Shown here: positions 30,053 through 38,061 of the stretch, in pieces | Numbering within the stretch: the stretch's first letter is position 1 | How the letters are laid out: each line of letters starts with the position of its first letter | Assembly: GCF_030908215.1 (NCBI RefSeq) | Contig: NZ_JAVFJK010000016.1 | Coordinates: forward strand, 17,621-81,620 | Source: Sinomonas sp. ASV486 | GTDB taxonomy: Bacteria; Actinomycetota; Actinomycetes; Actinomycetales; Micrococcaceae | Length of the DNA stretch: 64,000 nucleotides | Reading direction: 5' to 3' | Position numbers and translations under genes: made by a program | The notes under the pieces: generated by a model | Databases searched by the model: none | Told to the model about the DNA's origin: nothing | What the model saw: only the letters and a program-made list of their open reading frames with translations

Positions 30053-30513
30053 CAGACGTCACCGATCGCCGGGACGATGCTCAGGCATCGTCAGACACAG
30101 AACACAGAACACATGAAGGTGGTGTACGTGTGTCGGCGACCAGTGGTGAGACGTCCACTGGCACTTCGACGACGACCGCAGCTGACGTAGTCAACCCGCG
30201 GTCCGCGGAGATCTCCGCCTTCTTGCGCCCCGTGAAAGTGCGCCCCCTGCCGGCGGTGGAGGTTCATTTCTGAACTTCCGGGTTGAAGTTAGATCGGTCT
30301 TCTACGCGACGTCAACCCCCCAGCGAATCTTTCGGATTCTCGTTTTCTTCGACCCAGAATCCGAAAGTCCCTGTCGAAAGATGCCCAACCTGGGCTCATA
30401 TATTCCTAGAATTGAATATACAAATCCCCGCCATTACGGGTGAAAATGGCCATATATGCACCTTGGCGACTATCTTGAACCGAGAATTGATTGCATCCAC
30501 AAAGGCGATGCGT
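30053..30513. other. 461-bp intergenic region between the ABC operon and the giant gene
   Basis: No convincing gene lies here. The part from about 30290 to 30500 is distinctly less GC-rich than its neighbours and carries several inverted repeats: aacttc/gaagtt (30273-30290), a 12-bp perfect repeat (30329-30367, listed separately), and tatattc/gaatata (30399-30420). Promoter elements for the giant gene probably lie here, but I cannot assign a -35/-10 pair with confidence. Confidence 0.5.
30329..30367 (-). terminator. Perfect 12-bp inverted repeat downstream of the ABC ATPase gene
   Basis: ctttcggattct (30329-30340) and agaatccgaaag (30356-30367) are exact reverse complements around a 15-nt loop. 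The hairpin lies 147 bp past the ATPase stop and 277 bp before the giant gene's ATG. There is no U-run after it, so it may be a U-less actinobacterial terminator or a protein-binding operator for the giant gene. Confidence 0.45.
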
Positions 30514-31953
30514 TCACGCTGCGGCGTCGGGATGGGTCGGCAGGAGGAGGCGGTCGGAGTCCGCGTCGAACTCGAAGAGCTCTCCGTACCGCCCCCAGTC
30601 GATCGCGGTATCGAGCTGCGCCTCGGCCTCATCGTCGCCGTAAAGTGCCTTGAGCTCGGCGAGCATGTCGTCGGCGCGCAGGGCACCGGACTCGCTGTGC
30701 CGCAGCTCCCGGACGATCCGCCGGACAAGCGGCGCAGTCTCAACCGCGAGCGTCGCGAACTGCTCCTTGGCCCGGAGGAGATCGGCCGCGGCGTACCGCC
30801 GGCCCTGTTCGGTGATCCGGAGCTCGGCGCCCTGCGGCCGCGCAAGCTTGAGCAGGTTGGAAGCGTCGACAATCGGCAGCAGGTCGTCAATCTCGTAGCG
30901 CAGCTCGTCGGCGATCTCCGCGAGACCCTCGACCCCGCCGCGGTGGGCGAGAAGCTCGATGAGGCCGCGCAGCTCGCCCGTGCTCGCCGCCGGAAGCGGT
31001 ATCTCGAGGTTGCCGCTTCCGGTGTCGGCCGCCTCACCGCGTACGACGCCGCCCGGAACAGTCGCCGCCGTCGGCTCGCCGCCGCCGTCGTGCGCACCCA
31101 CCTCCTGGGCACCCGAAGCGACTGCCAGCCCGCGCCGTGGCTCCGCCTTCTGGCCGGTGAGAATCCCGTAGACCTCATCGACGAGTGCCTCGAACTCGGG
31201 GCTGCGGCGGTCGCGCGGCTGGGGAAGGTCCACCGCGAGCTCGGCCTTGATGCGGCCGGGGTTGGAATCGAGCACCAGCACACGGTCCGCGAGCTGGATG
31301 GCTTCCTCGATATTATGGGTGACGATGAGCGCGGTGCGCGTGGGCATTGTCCCGTCGCTCCACATCCGCACGAGCTCGGAGCGGAGATTCTCGCTCGTGA
31401 GCACGTCAAGGGCGGAGAACGGCTCGTCCATGAGCAGGACGTCGGGTTCCACGACCAGCGCCCGCGCGAACCCGACGCGCTGTCGCATTCCTCCCGAGAG
31501 TTCCTTGGGATAGGCGGTCTCGAAGCCGTCGAGCCCGATCGCGTCGATCGCGGCGAGGGCCCGCTCGCGGCGCTGGGCAGGCCTGGCGCCCTTGGCCTCG
31601 AGCCCGAGCTCAACGTTCTCGAGGACGGTGAGCCAGGGCAGGAGCGCGAAGGACTGGAACACGAGGGCGGTGCCGGGATTCGCGCCGTTGACGCGCTCGC
31701 CCCGGTACGAGACGGTTCCGGATGACGGCGCGATGAGACCGGCGATGCACCGCAGCAGTGTGCTCTTGCCCGAGCCCGAGCGGCCCAGGAGCGCGACGAT
31801 CTCGCCCTCGCGCAGCGTCAGGGTGACGCCTGAGAGGACGGTCTTCTCCCCGCCGTCAGTCGCAAAGTGCTTGCTCACGTCGGAGACCGAGATGAGGTCC
31901 GTGGTGCTGTTGATCGTGCCAGCGGCAGTGGTGCTGTTGGCTGAGAGGTTCAT
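30514..31953 (-). CDS. ABC transporter ATPase with C-terminal AAA-associated domain
   Basis: This 479-residue protein is a NitT/TauT-type ABC ATPase fused to a C-terminal helical domain. Walker A GRSGSGKST is at 57-65, Q-loop FQ at 99-100, signature ELSGGMRQR at 151-159, Walker B DVLLMDEP at 171-178 and the H-loop His at 203. The last ~180 residues (about 300-479) match the AAA-associated domain of COG4754-like proteins, absent from ordinary nitrate or taurine ATPases. The start has a good AGGAGG about 8 nt upstream. It lies 36 nt after the permease gene and is almost surely co-transcribed with it. With no substrate-binding protein nearby and an M-box in the leader, nitrate or sulfonate as substrate should not be assumed. 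Confidence 0.9.
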   Translation of the reverse strand: MNLSANSTTAAGTINSTTDLISVSDVSKHFATDGGEKTVLSGVTLTLREGEIVALLGRSGSGKSTLLRCIAGLIAPSSGTVSYRGERVNGANPGTALVFQSFALLPWLTVLENVELGLEAKGARPAQRRERALAAIDAIGLDGFETAYPKELSGGMRQRVGFARALVVEPDVLLMDEPFSALDVLTSENLRSELVRMWSDGTMPTRTALIVTHNIEEAIQLADRVLVLDSNPGRIKAELAVDLPQPRDRRSPEFEALVDEVYGILTGQKAEPRRGLAVASGAQEVGAHDGGGEPTAATVPGGVVRGEAADTGSGNLEIPLPAASTGELRGLIELLAHRGGVEGLAEIADELRYEIDDLLPIVDASNLLKLARPQGAELRITEQGRRYAAADLLRAKEQFATLAVETAPLVRRIVRELRHSESGALRADDMLAELKALYGDDEAEAQLDTAIDWGRYGELFEFDADSDRLLLPTHPDAAA

Positions 31954-31989
31954 GGTGGTGCCTCCTCGAGGGAAAGAAGAAGTCAGTAA

Positions 31990-33726
31990 TCAGAGGGAGA
32001 AGCGGGACTCGGCAAGCGCGTACAGGCGTCGCCAGAACAGTCGGTTGATGCCCACCACGAAGGCGGACATCACGATCACGCCGATGAGCACGCGGGCCAT
32101 GTCGCCCGACGAGGTCGCCTGGGCGATGTAGGCACCGAGCCCGGTGGCCGTGAGGGTGTCATGGTTGTAGGAGACGACCTCGGAGACGATCGAGGCGTTC
32201 CACGCACCGCCGGCCGCGGTGACGCCACCAGTGACGAAGGCGGGGAAGATCGCGGGGAGGATGAGTCGGCGCCAGCGCTGGACGCGTGTAACCCCGAAGC
32301 TGTCCATCGCCTGCCGAAGATCCGTAGGGATCGCGCTCGCTCCCGCGATGACGTTGAACAGGATGTACCACTGCGAGCCGAGGGCCATGAGCGCGATCCC
32401 ACCGATATCGAGCGGGATGTCCGCGGCCACGAAGAATGCGATCGCGAACGGGAACAGGAAGTTCGCCGGGAAGCTCGCGAGCATCTGGACCACGGGCTGC
32501 GCGAGCCGGCTGATTCTGGGGTTCATACCGATCCACACGCCCACAGGAACCCACACGATCGTCCCGAGGACGATGATCGCGAGCACCCGCAGGAGGGTGA
32601 TGAGCCCGAGCCCGAACGCCTGTCCGAACTCGCCGAAGCCCACTGTCGAGGCGATGAAGTCGTAGGCCCAGTAGGCGCCATACGCCATCGCTGCCGCGAC
32701 GAGGACCGTGACCGCGACGTCTCCCGCACGACGCCGCGCGGCGGGCACCACGAGCGGGTAGTCGGCTACGCCGAACGGCCGCATCGCCGAGTCGAGTGTC
32801 CTGCCGATGGGCTCGAGCGCCCGGCCCAGTCCGCGCGGGATCGACGAGTGCGCGAGCACCGAGAGGACGAGGCTGCGCGGACGCTCCGCGGCGGCCGTGT
32901 CCTCCTGGCGGAACTTCTCCGCCCATGCCACGAGCGGGCGCCAGAAGAGGAAGTTCACGCCGAGCACCATGACGGCCATCGTGAGGATGGCCCAGCCCAC
33001 GTTCGCGAGCTCTCCCTCCTCGACCGCCGCGGCCACGTAGGCGCCCACTCCGGGGAGGGCAAAGGAGGATCCGTTGACCGAGATCGCCTCGGAGGCGGCG
33101 AGGAAGAACCAGCCGCCGCCGAAGCTCATCATCCCGTTCCAGACGAGCGGGATCAGGCCGGAGGGCACGTCGAGCCGCCAGAAGCGCTGCCACTTGGTGA
33201 GGCGCATGAGGCGCGCGGCCTCGTCGAGTTCCTTGGGCTGGCTCACGAGGGACGCATGGAAGGCGAACGCCATGTTCCAGGCCTGGGACGTGAAGATCGC
33301 GAAGACGCTCGCGGCCTCGAGACCAAGCTGGGAGCCCGGGAAGAGGGATAAGAATCCAGTGACCGTCACGGACAGGAAGCCGAGGATCGGCACGGACTGG
33401 AGGATATCGAGGGCGGGCAGGATGATTTTCTCGGCCCGCGGGAGGCGCGCGGCCGCCGTCGCGACCACGAAGGTGAACACCACGGATGCGAGGAGCGCCG
33501 CGAACATGCGGGCCAGCGAGCGCAGCGCGTAGTAGGGAAGGTTGGAAGGTTCGGTCGAGACGGAGGACGGCGCATTGCCCAGGTCGAGCGGGGCCGTCGC
33601 CCCGAGTGAAACGCGGATTACGAGATAGAAGACGACGGCAATGGTCGCCGCCACAAGGAGGTCGGCCCAGCGGAACCGGGCACGCTGGAGCGTGCCGGCG
33701 CCGGGCAGCAGGCGGAGGAGGGTCAT
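31990..33726 (-). CDS. Duplicated-permease ABC transporter protein (two fused inner-membrane domains)
   Basis: The 578-residue protein contains two binding-protein-dependent permease halves, about 20-260 and 335-575, each with several membrane segments. Both halves keep the cytoplasmic EAA loop: DEAARLMRLTKWQRFWRLD around 168-186, and a degenerate copy (AMDSFGVTRVQRWRRLILP) around 480. Families of this shape are described as COG4986 anion-type duplicated permeases. A GGGAG site precedes the ATG. It is the first full-length gene downstream of the M-box riboswitch and the 11-codon leader ORF, so its expression is probably Mg2+-responsive. Transport of Mg2+ itself, or of a compound needed when Mg2+ is short, are both possible; the sequence does not decide. 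Confidence 0.88.
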   Translation of the reverse strand: MTLLRLLPGAGTLQRARFRWADLLVAATIAVVFYLVIRVSLGATAPLDLGNAPSSVSTEPSNLPYYALRSLARMFAALLASVVFTFVVATAAARLPRAEKIILPALDILQSVPILGFLSVTVTGFLSLFPGSQLGLEAASVFAIFTSQAWNMAFAFHASLVSQPKELDEAARLMRLTKWQRFWRLDVPSGLIPLVWNGMMSFGGGWFFLAASEAISVNGSSFALPGVGAYVAAAVEEGELANVGWAILTMAVMVLGVNFLFWRPLVAWAEKFRQEDTAAAERPRSLVLSVLAHSSIPRGLGRALEPIGRTLDSAMRPFGVADYPLVVPAARRRAGDVAVTVLVAAAMAYGAYWAYDFIASTVGFGEFGQAFGLGLITLLRVLAIIVLGTIVWVPVGVWIGMNPRISRLAQPVVQMLASFPANFLFPFAIAFFVAADIPLDIGGIALMALGSQWYILFNVIAGASAIPTDLRQAMDSFGVTRVQRWRRLILPAIFPAFVTGGVTAAGGAWNASIVSEVVSYNHDTLTATGLGAYIAQATSSGDMARVLIGVIVMSAFVVGINRLFWRRLYALAESRFSL

Positions 33727-33840
33727 GGTGGCTCCCGTCAGGGCGGGCGCAACCGCACCACAGAGGAGCGAGGCTCGGCGTCCGACGCCGCGTGGTTGCG
33801 GGCGCGGCGCAGCGAGTCAGCTGGTGTGGCGGGGCTGCGG

Positions 33841-33893
33841 AAAAGGGCGGGCGGGCTCTAAAAGGGCGGGCTCGTAAAAGAGTGCGGGCTCGT
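33841..33893 (-). repeat. C-rich, G-poor imperfect triple repeat in the mRNA leader of the permease gene
   Basis: On the transcribed (minus) strand three tandem units of the type ACGAGCCCGCxCTTTT, 18, 16 and 19 nt long, lie between the leader ORF stop and the permease start. The RNA here is C-rich and G-poor with repeated U4 runs, the composition of Rho loading sites. The repeat is plain in the sequence; the Rho role is inference. Confidence 0.6.
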
Positions 33894-33898
33894 GCCGG

Positions 33899-33934
33899 TC
33901 AGAAGGAACCGGCGGGACTATGACCGTCGCTCAT
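33899..33934 (-). CDS. Eleven-codon leader peptide ORF downstream of the M-box
   Basis: The ORF reads MSDGHSPAGSF and stops. Its start is placed 8 nt after a near-perfect Shine-Dalgarno site (GGGGAGGT, 33943-33950), the strongest ribosome site in this leader. Upstream, CCTCCCG (33971-33977) can pair with that site, so riboswitch folding could gate its translation. Leader peptides are known in some Mg2+-responsive mRNAs of other bacteria, but this one has no obvious Pro or Asp/Glu run. It could instead be an incidental ORF. Confidence 0.45.
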   Translation of the reverse strand: MSDGHSPAGSF

Positions 33935-33984
33935 GACGGAACACCTCCCCGGTTTGATGGCTGCATGCCTCGGGAGGCCGCCAA

Positions 33985-34170
33985 GCGACCTGACGCCCCT
34001 CCTCGTAAGACCTTTGGCACTTCGCGGCGTCACCCTGGACTCTTGGTCCGGGAGCCAATCGGGGAGGCCCCTTAATCCGGGGCGACCTGTCCTGACCCGT
34101 GGCGTCTCTCGACGTTGGGGGTCGCTGGCTTGTGTCCGCGAAGGAGCCTCAGCTAACGAACGGCACCTTG
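33985..34170 (-). ncRNA. M-box (ykoK) Mg2+ riboswitch
   Basis: Reading the minus strand, the segment starts CGTTCGTTAGCTGAGGCTCC (34161 down), continues with GTCGAGAGACGCCACGGGTCA and ACAG, and ends GTGCCAAAGGTCTTACGAGG. These correspond in order and spacing to the conserved blocks of the Bacillus subtilis mgtE M-box (GUUAGGUGAGGCUCCU, GUC-AGACGCCAAUGGGUCA-ACAG, GUGCUAAAGCUCUACGA). TCGTTAG at the 5' end pairs with CTTACGA at the 3' end to close the aptamer. M-boxes bind several Mg2+ ions and switch expression off when Mg2+ is plentiful. Downstream lie the leader ORF and the duplicated-permease ABC genes. Confidence 0.92.
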
Positions 34171-34178
34171 CAGGGGAC

Positions 34179-34206
34179 AGAGTAGCATCCCCGTCTGGGT
34201 CGTCCA
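34179..34206 (-). promoter_or_regulatory. Candidate promoter of the M-box transcript
   Basis: TGGACG (34201-34206) and TACTCT (34179-34184) on the minus strand are 16 nt apart, and would start transcription near 34172, just before the first conserved M-box block. They lie in the gap after the SDR stop codon at 34246. The hexamers are only fair matches to the sigma-70-type consensus. Confidence 0.4.
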
Positions 34207-34245
34207 TTCAGGAAACGGTCAGGGCAGACTCATCAGGCAGACCCG

Positions 34246-35004
34246 TCAGCGCCTCGGCCGCCGCGCGGGGCCGCCCAGAAACCGGTCCGGGAGCACCTTG
34301 GAGGCAAGCACCACGGCCTTGTAGACCGCAGATGGGACCGACACGGACCGCCCGGCAAGGTTCTCCCGCAGCCCGTCCCGCACCACGCGATCGGCCGCGA
34401 GCCACGTCCATCCGGGGTATCGGCGAGTCTCCATGCCCATGCGCTCGTGGAACTCAGTGCGGGTGAATCCGGGGCAGAGGGCGGTGACCTTCACGCCCGA
34501 GCGCCGGTAGTGCACGTTGGCCCAGCGGCTGAACGACACGAGCCAGGCCTTTGCAGCCGAGTAAGTGCCCCGCGGGAGGAAGGCGGCCACGGAGGCGACG
34601 TTGATGATGCGGCCCTCGCCCCGGGCGAGCATGCCCGGCAGCACGGCATGGCACAGGCTCAACGCGGCCTCGACATGAAGCCGCAGGTGGCTCACCTCGT
34701 CGGGGAGCGGGGTGTTGTGGAAGTCGTGCAGGAGGCCATGCCCGGCGTTGTTGACAAGGATGCCGACTGGCCGGCTCGGGTCCTTCGCACGAGTGACGGC
34801 CGTTCCGAGCCCGAGCGCGTCTGTGAGATCGGCGGCGAGCACCTCGACATCCACGCCGTGCCTGTACGTCAGCTCCCGTGCCATTGCGTCGAGCCTGTCC
34901 TTGTGCCGGGCCACGATCACGAGGTCGTGGCCCTCGGCCGCGAGCTGCCGTGCGAACTCCGCGCCGAGTCCGCTGCTCGCACCGGTGATGAGCGCCGTCG
35001 TCAT
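34246..35004 (-). CDS. SDR-family NAD(P)-dependent oxidoreductase
   Basis: This is a 252-residue classical short-chain dehydrogenase. The start at MTTALITG places the cofactor motif TGASSGLG at about residues 7-14, followed by the NNAG motif and the catalytic Ser...YSAAK (GTYSAAKAW). The length is usual for the family. An upstream extension to 35046 exists, but 35004 is preferred because it puts the Rossmann strand at the N-terminus and because TAGGCT ends 7 nt before the ATG, a leaderless-type promoter. The C-terminal tail is Arg/Pro-rich. The substrate cannot be told from the sequence. It lies just upstream of the M-box leader on the same strand but has its own arrangement. Confidence 0.9.
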   Translation of the reverse strand: MTTALITGASSGLGAEFARQLAAEGHDLVIVARHKDRLDAMARELTYRHGVDVEVLAADLTDALGLGTAVTRAKDPSRPVGILVNNAGHGLLHDFHNTPLPDEVSHLRLHVEAALSLCHAVLPGMLARGEGRIINVASVAAFLPRGTYSAAKAWLVSFSRWANVHYRRSGVKVTALCPGFTRTEFHERMGMETRRYPGWTWLAADRVVRDGLRENLAGRSVSVPSAVYKAVVLASKVLPDRFLGGPARRPRR

Positions 35005-35067
35005 GCGCCTCAGCCTACCGAAGCCGGAGGTCCCCTGCCCCGGCACCCCCGCGCGCGCTCGGACCTG

Positions 35068-35946
35068 TCACTCCCGCGGTGCCGTCGCCACGATCGCGAG
35101 GGCGCCGAGCTCGTCGTCCTCCTCAGCGCGAGGGCGAAGGCCGACGCCGGTCAGGAGCGCGAGTGCGTCGGTCACCTGGCGCTCGCCCAACTCGATGAGG
35201 AGGGCGCCGCCGGGCGCGAGCCATTCGTGCGCACCGGCGGCGATGCGGCGGTGCACGTCGAGGCCGTCGGCGCCGCCGTCCAGGGCGAGGGCGGGCTCGT
35301 GCTCGCGGGCTTCGGGCGGCATGAGCGGCAGCGCCCCGGTGGGAACGTACGGAGCGTTGGCCACGAGCACGTTCACCCGTCCGCGCAGTCCCTCCGGCAG
35401 GGCCGAGTAGAGGTCACCAGTACGAACACGTCCTCCCCATGCGGCAAGATTCCGCCTCGCACAGGCCGTCGCGGCCTCGGCGAAGTCTGCTGCGTGGACC
35501 TCGAACTCGTCGGCACCCCATCCGCGCGCCTCGAGCGCCGAGGCTATGCCTGCCCCGAGTGCGCCCGACCCGCAGCACAGGTCGACGACCACGGCGGGCG
35601 CCCCGCCGGCGTCGTGCGCGAGGCCAGCGAGGTGCTCGACGGCCAGGCGCACGAGCAGCTCAGACCTGCGTCGGGGCACAAACACCCCGGGGCCGACGGC
35701 GATCCGCAGGCCCGCGAACTCGGCCCACCCGAGCAGGTGCTCGAGCGGCTCACCCGCGACCCTGAGGGCCACGAGCCGCTCAAGCTCGGCAGCGTCGGCC
35801 GCGGCACCGCCCGCAGCGGTGCGGCCCGACACGGCTTCGACCAGGAGGGCGGCCTCCTCCTCGGCGAACACGCAGCCCGCCGCCCGCAGCCGCGCCGCTA
35901 TCCCCGCAAGGAGTGGTTCAGCGGGCTCTGGCCATGCACTGGTCAC
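35068..35946 (-). CDS. PrmC/HemK-like putative protein N5-glutamine methyltransferase
   Basis: The 292-residue product has the PrmC two-part layout: a small helical N-terminal domain (about 1-85) and a Rossmann methyltransferase domain with the SAM site VVDLCCGSGALG (about 145-156). The motif that holds the target glutamine side chain is NAPY (VANAPYVP) instead of the NPPY of true release-factor methyltransferases. That variant is typical of the PrmC-related family TIGR03704. It is therefore probably not the release-factor enzyme; its target is unknown. The start codon is GTG at 35946. It reads the same way as the SDR gene, ending 63 bp upstream of it. Confidence 0.85.
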   Translation of the reverse strand: MTSAWPEPAEPLLAGIAARLRAAGCVFAEEEAALLVEAVSGRTAAGGAAADAAELERLVALRVAGEPLEHLLGWAEFAGLRIAVGPGVFVPRRRSELLVRLAVEHLAGLAHDAGGAPAVVVDLCCGSGALGAGIASALEARGWGADEFEVHAADFAEAATACARRNLAAWGGRVRTGDLYSALPEGLRGRVNVLVANAPYVPTGALPLMPPEAREHEPALALDGGADGLDVHRRIAAGAHEWLAPGGALLIELGERQVTDALALLTGVGLRPRAEEDDELGALAIVATAPRE

Positions 35947-36023
35947 GGCGATAGTCTGCCAGCACCTGAGGGGTCACCGGCACCCAATGAGGCAAGCAAG
36001 GGCCCCTGGACCGAGGAGGAACC

Positions 36024-36233
36024 ATGGCGAGCAACACGTACAGCATCTCCGAGATCGTCGGAACGAGCCCCGACAGCATCGACGCGGCCATCAAGAACGG
36101 CGTCGCCGCCGCGTCGCAGACCCTGCGGAACCTCGACTGGTTCGAGGTCCAGTCGGTGCGAGGCCACCTCGAGGGCGGCGACGTCAAGGACTGGCAGGTC
36201 ACCCTCAAGATCGGGTTCCGTCTCGAGCGCTGA
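36024..36233 (+). CDS. Dodecin-family flavin-binding protein
   Basis: At 69 residues this matches the usual dodecin length. The N-terminal half has the helix EIVGTSPDSIDAAIKNGV, and the second half has the strands around TLRNLDWFEVQSVRG and WQVTLKIGFRLE. The conserved Trp (in LDWFEVQ) stacks on flavin in characterised dodecins. These proteins form dodecameric shells that store and buffer FMN or coenzyme A derivatives. A strong GAGGAGGAACC site precedes the ATG. It is a lone gene between two minus-strand neighbours. Confidence 0.93.
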   Translation: MASNTYSISEIVGTSPDSIDAAIKNGVAAASQTLRNLDWFEVQSVRGHLEGGDVKDWQVTLKIGFRLER

Positions 36234-36257
36234 CGGCGCGCCCGGCCGGGTTCGCTT

Positions 36258-37919
36258 CTATTGGGTCCTGGCGACGAGGGCCTCGGTGAACACCTTCGGG
36301 ATGTCCGCCGGGTCCTTCGCCACGTAGCTCGAGCCCCCGGTCGCGGCAGCGATCTGCTGGAGCACGGCCGCGTCTGCGTCGGCCGTGATGCCAATCGTCA
36401 CGAAGATGACGGGCTTGGCCGGGTCCTTCTCCCGGTTGAGCGTCGCGAGGAGCTCATCGAGCGAGATCGAGTTGGGCTTCTCGTTCGCGCCGTCCGTGAA
36501 CAGGATGACCGAGTTCACGGCCCGCGGGTCGTAGCCCGCCTTGACGGTGCGGAAGGCTGCCAGTGCGGTGTCGTAGAGACCCGTTCCTCCGCCCACGAGG
36601 CTCCCGAGCGACTGGATGTCGGCCCCGAGACGCTGGCGCTGCGACTTGCCGTCCGTGATGGCATCCATGCGCCGGATCGGGTCGAGCTCCTTGTAGTCCT
36701 GGCCCTGGCCGCCGAGGTTGATCGAGAACGCCCACATTCCCAGCTGGGCCGTGTCCGGAAACATGCCCGCGCCCGTCGCCGCAGCCTGCTGGGTGAGCTG
36801 CATGCGGGTCTTGCCGCCCGCGTCGAGGTTCATGGACCCGGAGACGTCCATGACGACGAGCGAGCGGAACGGAACGACCTGCAGCGCCCAAGTCTTCAGC
36901 GCGCGGCTGATCCCGTCCGCGGAGGGGGCAAGCACGGTCACGGCGCCCACGGAGAGCTGGGCGGCCGCGCCGTCGGTCTGGCCCGCGCCCGGAGCGCGCA
37001 GGCCGGCGTCGGCGAGCGCACGGCGGCCCTGATCGTCGCCGAGGGCTGCGGCGAGCGCCTTGGCTGCCTTCGCCGCACCCGGTCGACGCGCGGAATCGGT
37101 GCCCGTGACGGCGATCGGATAGTCGACGACGGCAGCCTTGCCGCCGGGGACGGTCGCCGCGAGCTTGGTGTTCTGGTGGGAGGATGCATACGCGAGCCAC
37201 GAGCTCTCCGCGACGATGACCGAATCCGACGAGCGCTCGGCCGTATCGAGGAGCGCAGAATCGCTCTGGGTTGCATGGGATTTCTGGGCCGAGCCTTGGG
37301 CGAGCTTGCCGAGCGACGCCGCAAGCGCGGCAGGGTTCGAGCCACCGGACTCGCCCTCGGCAACGGCGCCGGCGAGCGCGGCCGAGGCACTCGCGCTCGT
37401 GAGCGGATCGCCGAACTGGATGCTGGCGGTGCCGAACGCGGCGCCCCACCCGGACGGTGCAGCAGTGCCCTTCGCCGCGACGACAACCGCCGGCGAGGCC
37501 GCCACCGAGGGCACCGCGATCTCTGGCTTCGGGGTGGAGTTGACAGCGCTCACCCGTGCGCTCGAATCGGCCAGCCAGAGGTCCGGCGCAGCCTTGCCGG
37601 CCGCAACCTTGGCGGCGATGTCGGTCTGCTCCGCGACATCGATCTTGAACGTCACGCACGCGGCGGGGTCCACACGCGCCGCAGCGGCGTTCACTGCCGG
37701 GAGCGTGGTCGAGTCGGCGAGCACGCTGTACGTCTCGGTTGACGCGCACGACGGCGCGGCGGCCGTCACGATCCTCGGAACCAGCGCCCACGCCGCGAGG
37801 CCAATAAGGACGAGCACGCCCACCGCGATAGACACGACGATGGCGAATCGGCTCCGCCGGCGACGCGCGCGCCAGCTGCTCTTCGATTCGGCCCGGCTCG
37901 CAACCCTGCGTCCTGCCAT
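36258..37919 (-). CDS. Membrane-anchored substrate-binding-like protein with C-terminal von Willebrand A domain
   Basis: The 553-residue protein begins with an Arg-rich cytoplasmic tail and one membrane helix (about 25-47). Residues ~60-310 look like a degenerate periplasmic solute-binding fold, such as DLWLADSSARVSA and a YPIAVTGTD segment. Residues ~350-550 are a VWA domain with the MIDAS start DVSGS at 358-362, a GGTGLYDT loop and VILFTDGANE. VWA domains with intact MIDAS bind partner proteins through Mg2+/Mn2+. A fused binding-protein/VWA arrangement recurs in actinobacteria; its partner and role are unknown. Confidence 0.85.
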   Translation of the reverse strand: MAGRRVASRAESKSSWRARRRRSRFAIVVSIAVGVLVLIGLAAWALVPRIVTAAAPSCASTETYSVLADSTTLPAVNAAAARVDPAACVTFKIDVAEQTDIAAKVAAGKAAPDLWLADSSARVSAVNSTPKPEIAVPSVAASPAVVVAAKGTAAPSGWGAAFGTASIQFGDPLTSASASAALAGAVAEGESGGSNPAALAASLGKLAQGSAQKSHATQSDSALLDTAERSSDSVIVAESSWLAYASSHQNTKLAATVPGGKAAVVDYPIAVTGTDSARRPGAAKAAKALAAALGDDQGRRALADAGLRAPGAGQTDGAAAQLSVGAVTVLAPSADGISRALKTWALQVVPFRSLVVMDVSGSMNLDAGGKTRMQLTQQAAATGAGMFPDTAQLGMWAFSINLGGQGQDYKELDPIRRMDAITDGKSQRQRLGADIQSLGSLVGGGTGLYDTALAAFRTVKAGYDPRAVNSVILFTDGANEKPNSISLDELLATLNREKDPAKPVIFVTIGITADADAAVLQQIAAATGGSSYVAKDPADIPKVFTEALVARTQ

Positions 37920-38061
37920 GGCTCTCCTCCCAGCACAGGTGGCATCCGCGATTCAGCACGCGTCTCCCCCGCGGGGCGGCCCCGTGGACTACGTGTGATC
38001 CCGCCCAGTATAGGTGGAGCGGACCGAGAGCCCGTGTCCCGGATCACAGCGCGAGGCGTGA

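Noticed and set aside
29295..30062. A 255-codon minus-strand ORF starting near the giant gene
   Set aside because: It is frame-shifted relative to the giant gene and its product is Arg/Gly/Asp-rich. The frame starting at 30052 has the signal peptide and zincin motif.
30283..31725. A 480-codon plus-strand ORF
   Set aside because: It lies antisense to the ABC ATPase, whose Walker A, signature and Walker B motifs are all intact on the minus strand.
33899..34207. A 102-codon minus-strand ORF ending with the leader peptide
   Set aside because: It is read through the M-box RNA. Conserved riboswitch blocks explain the sequence; only the last 11 codons have a ribosome site.
34447..36327. A 626-codon plus-strand ORF
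   Set aside because: It spans antisense to the SDR and PrmC-like genes and the dodecin gene in another frame; no recognisable domains.
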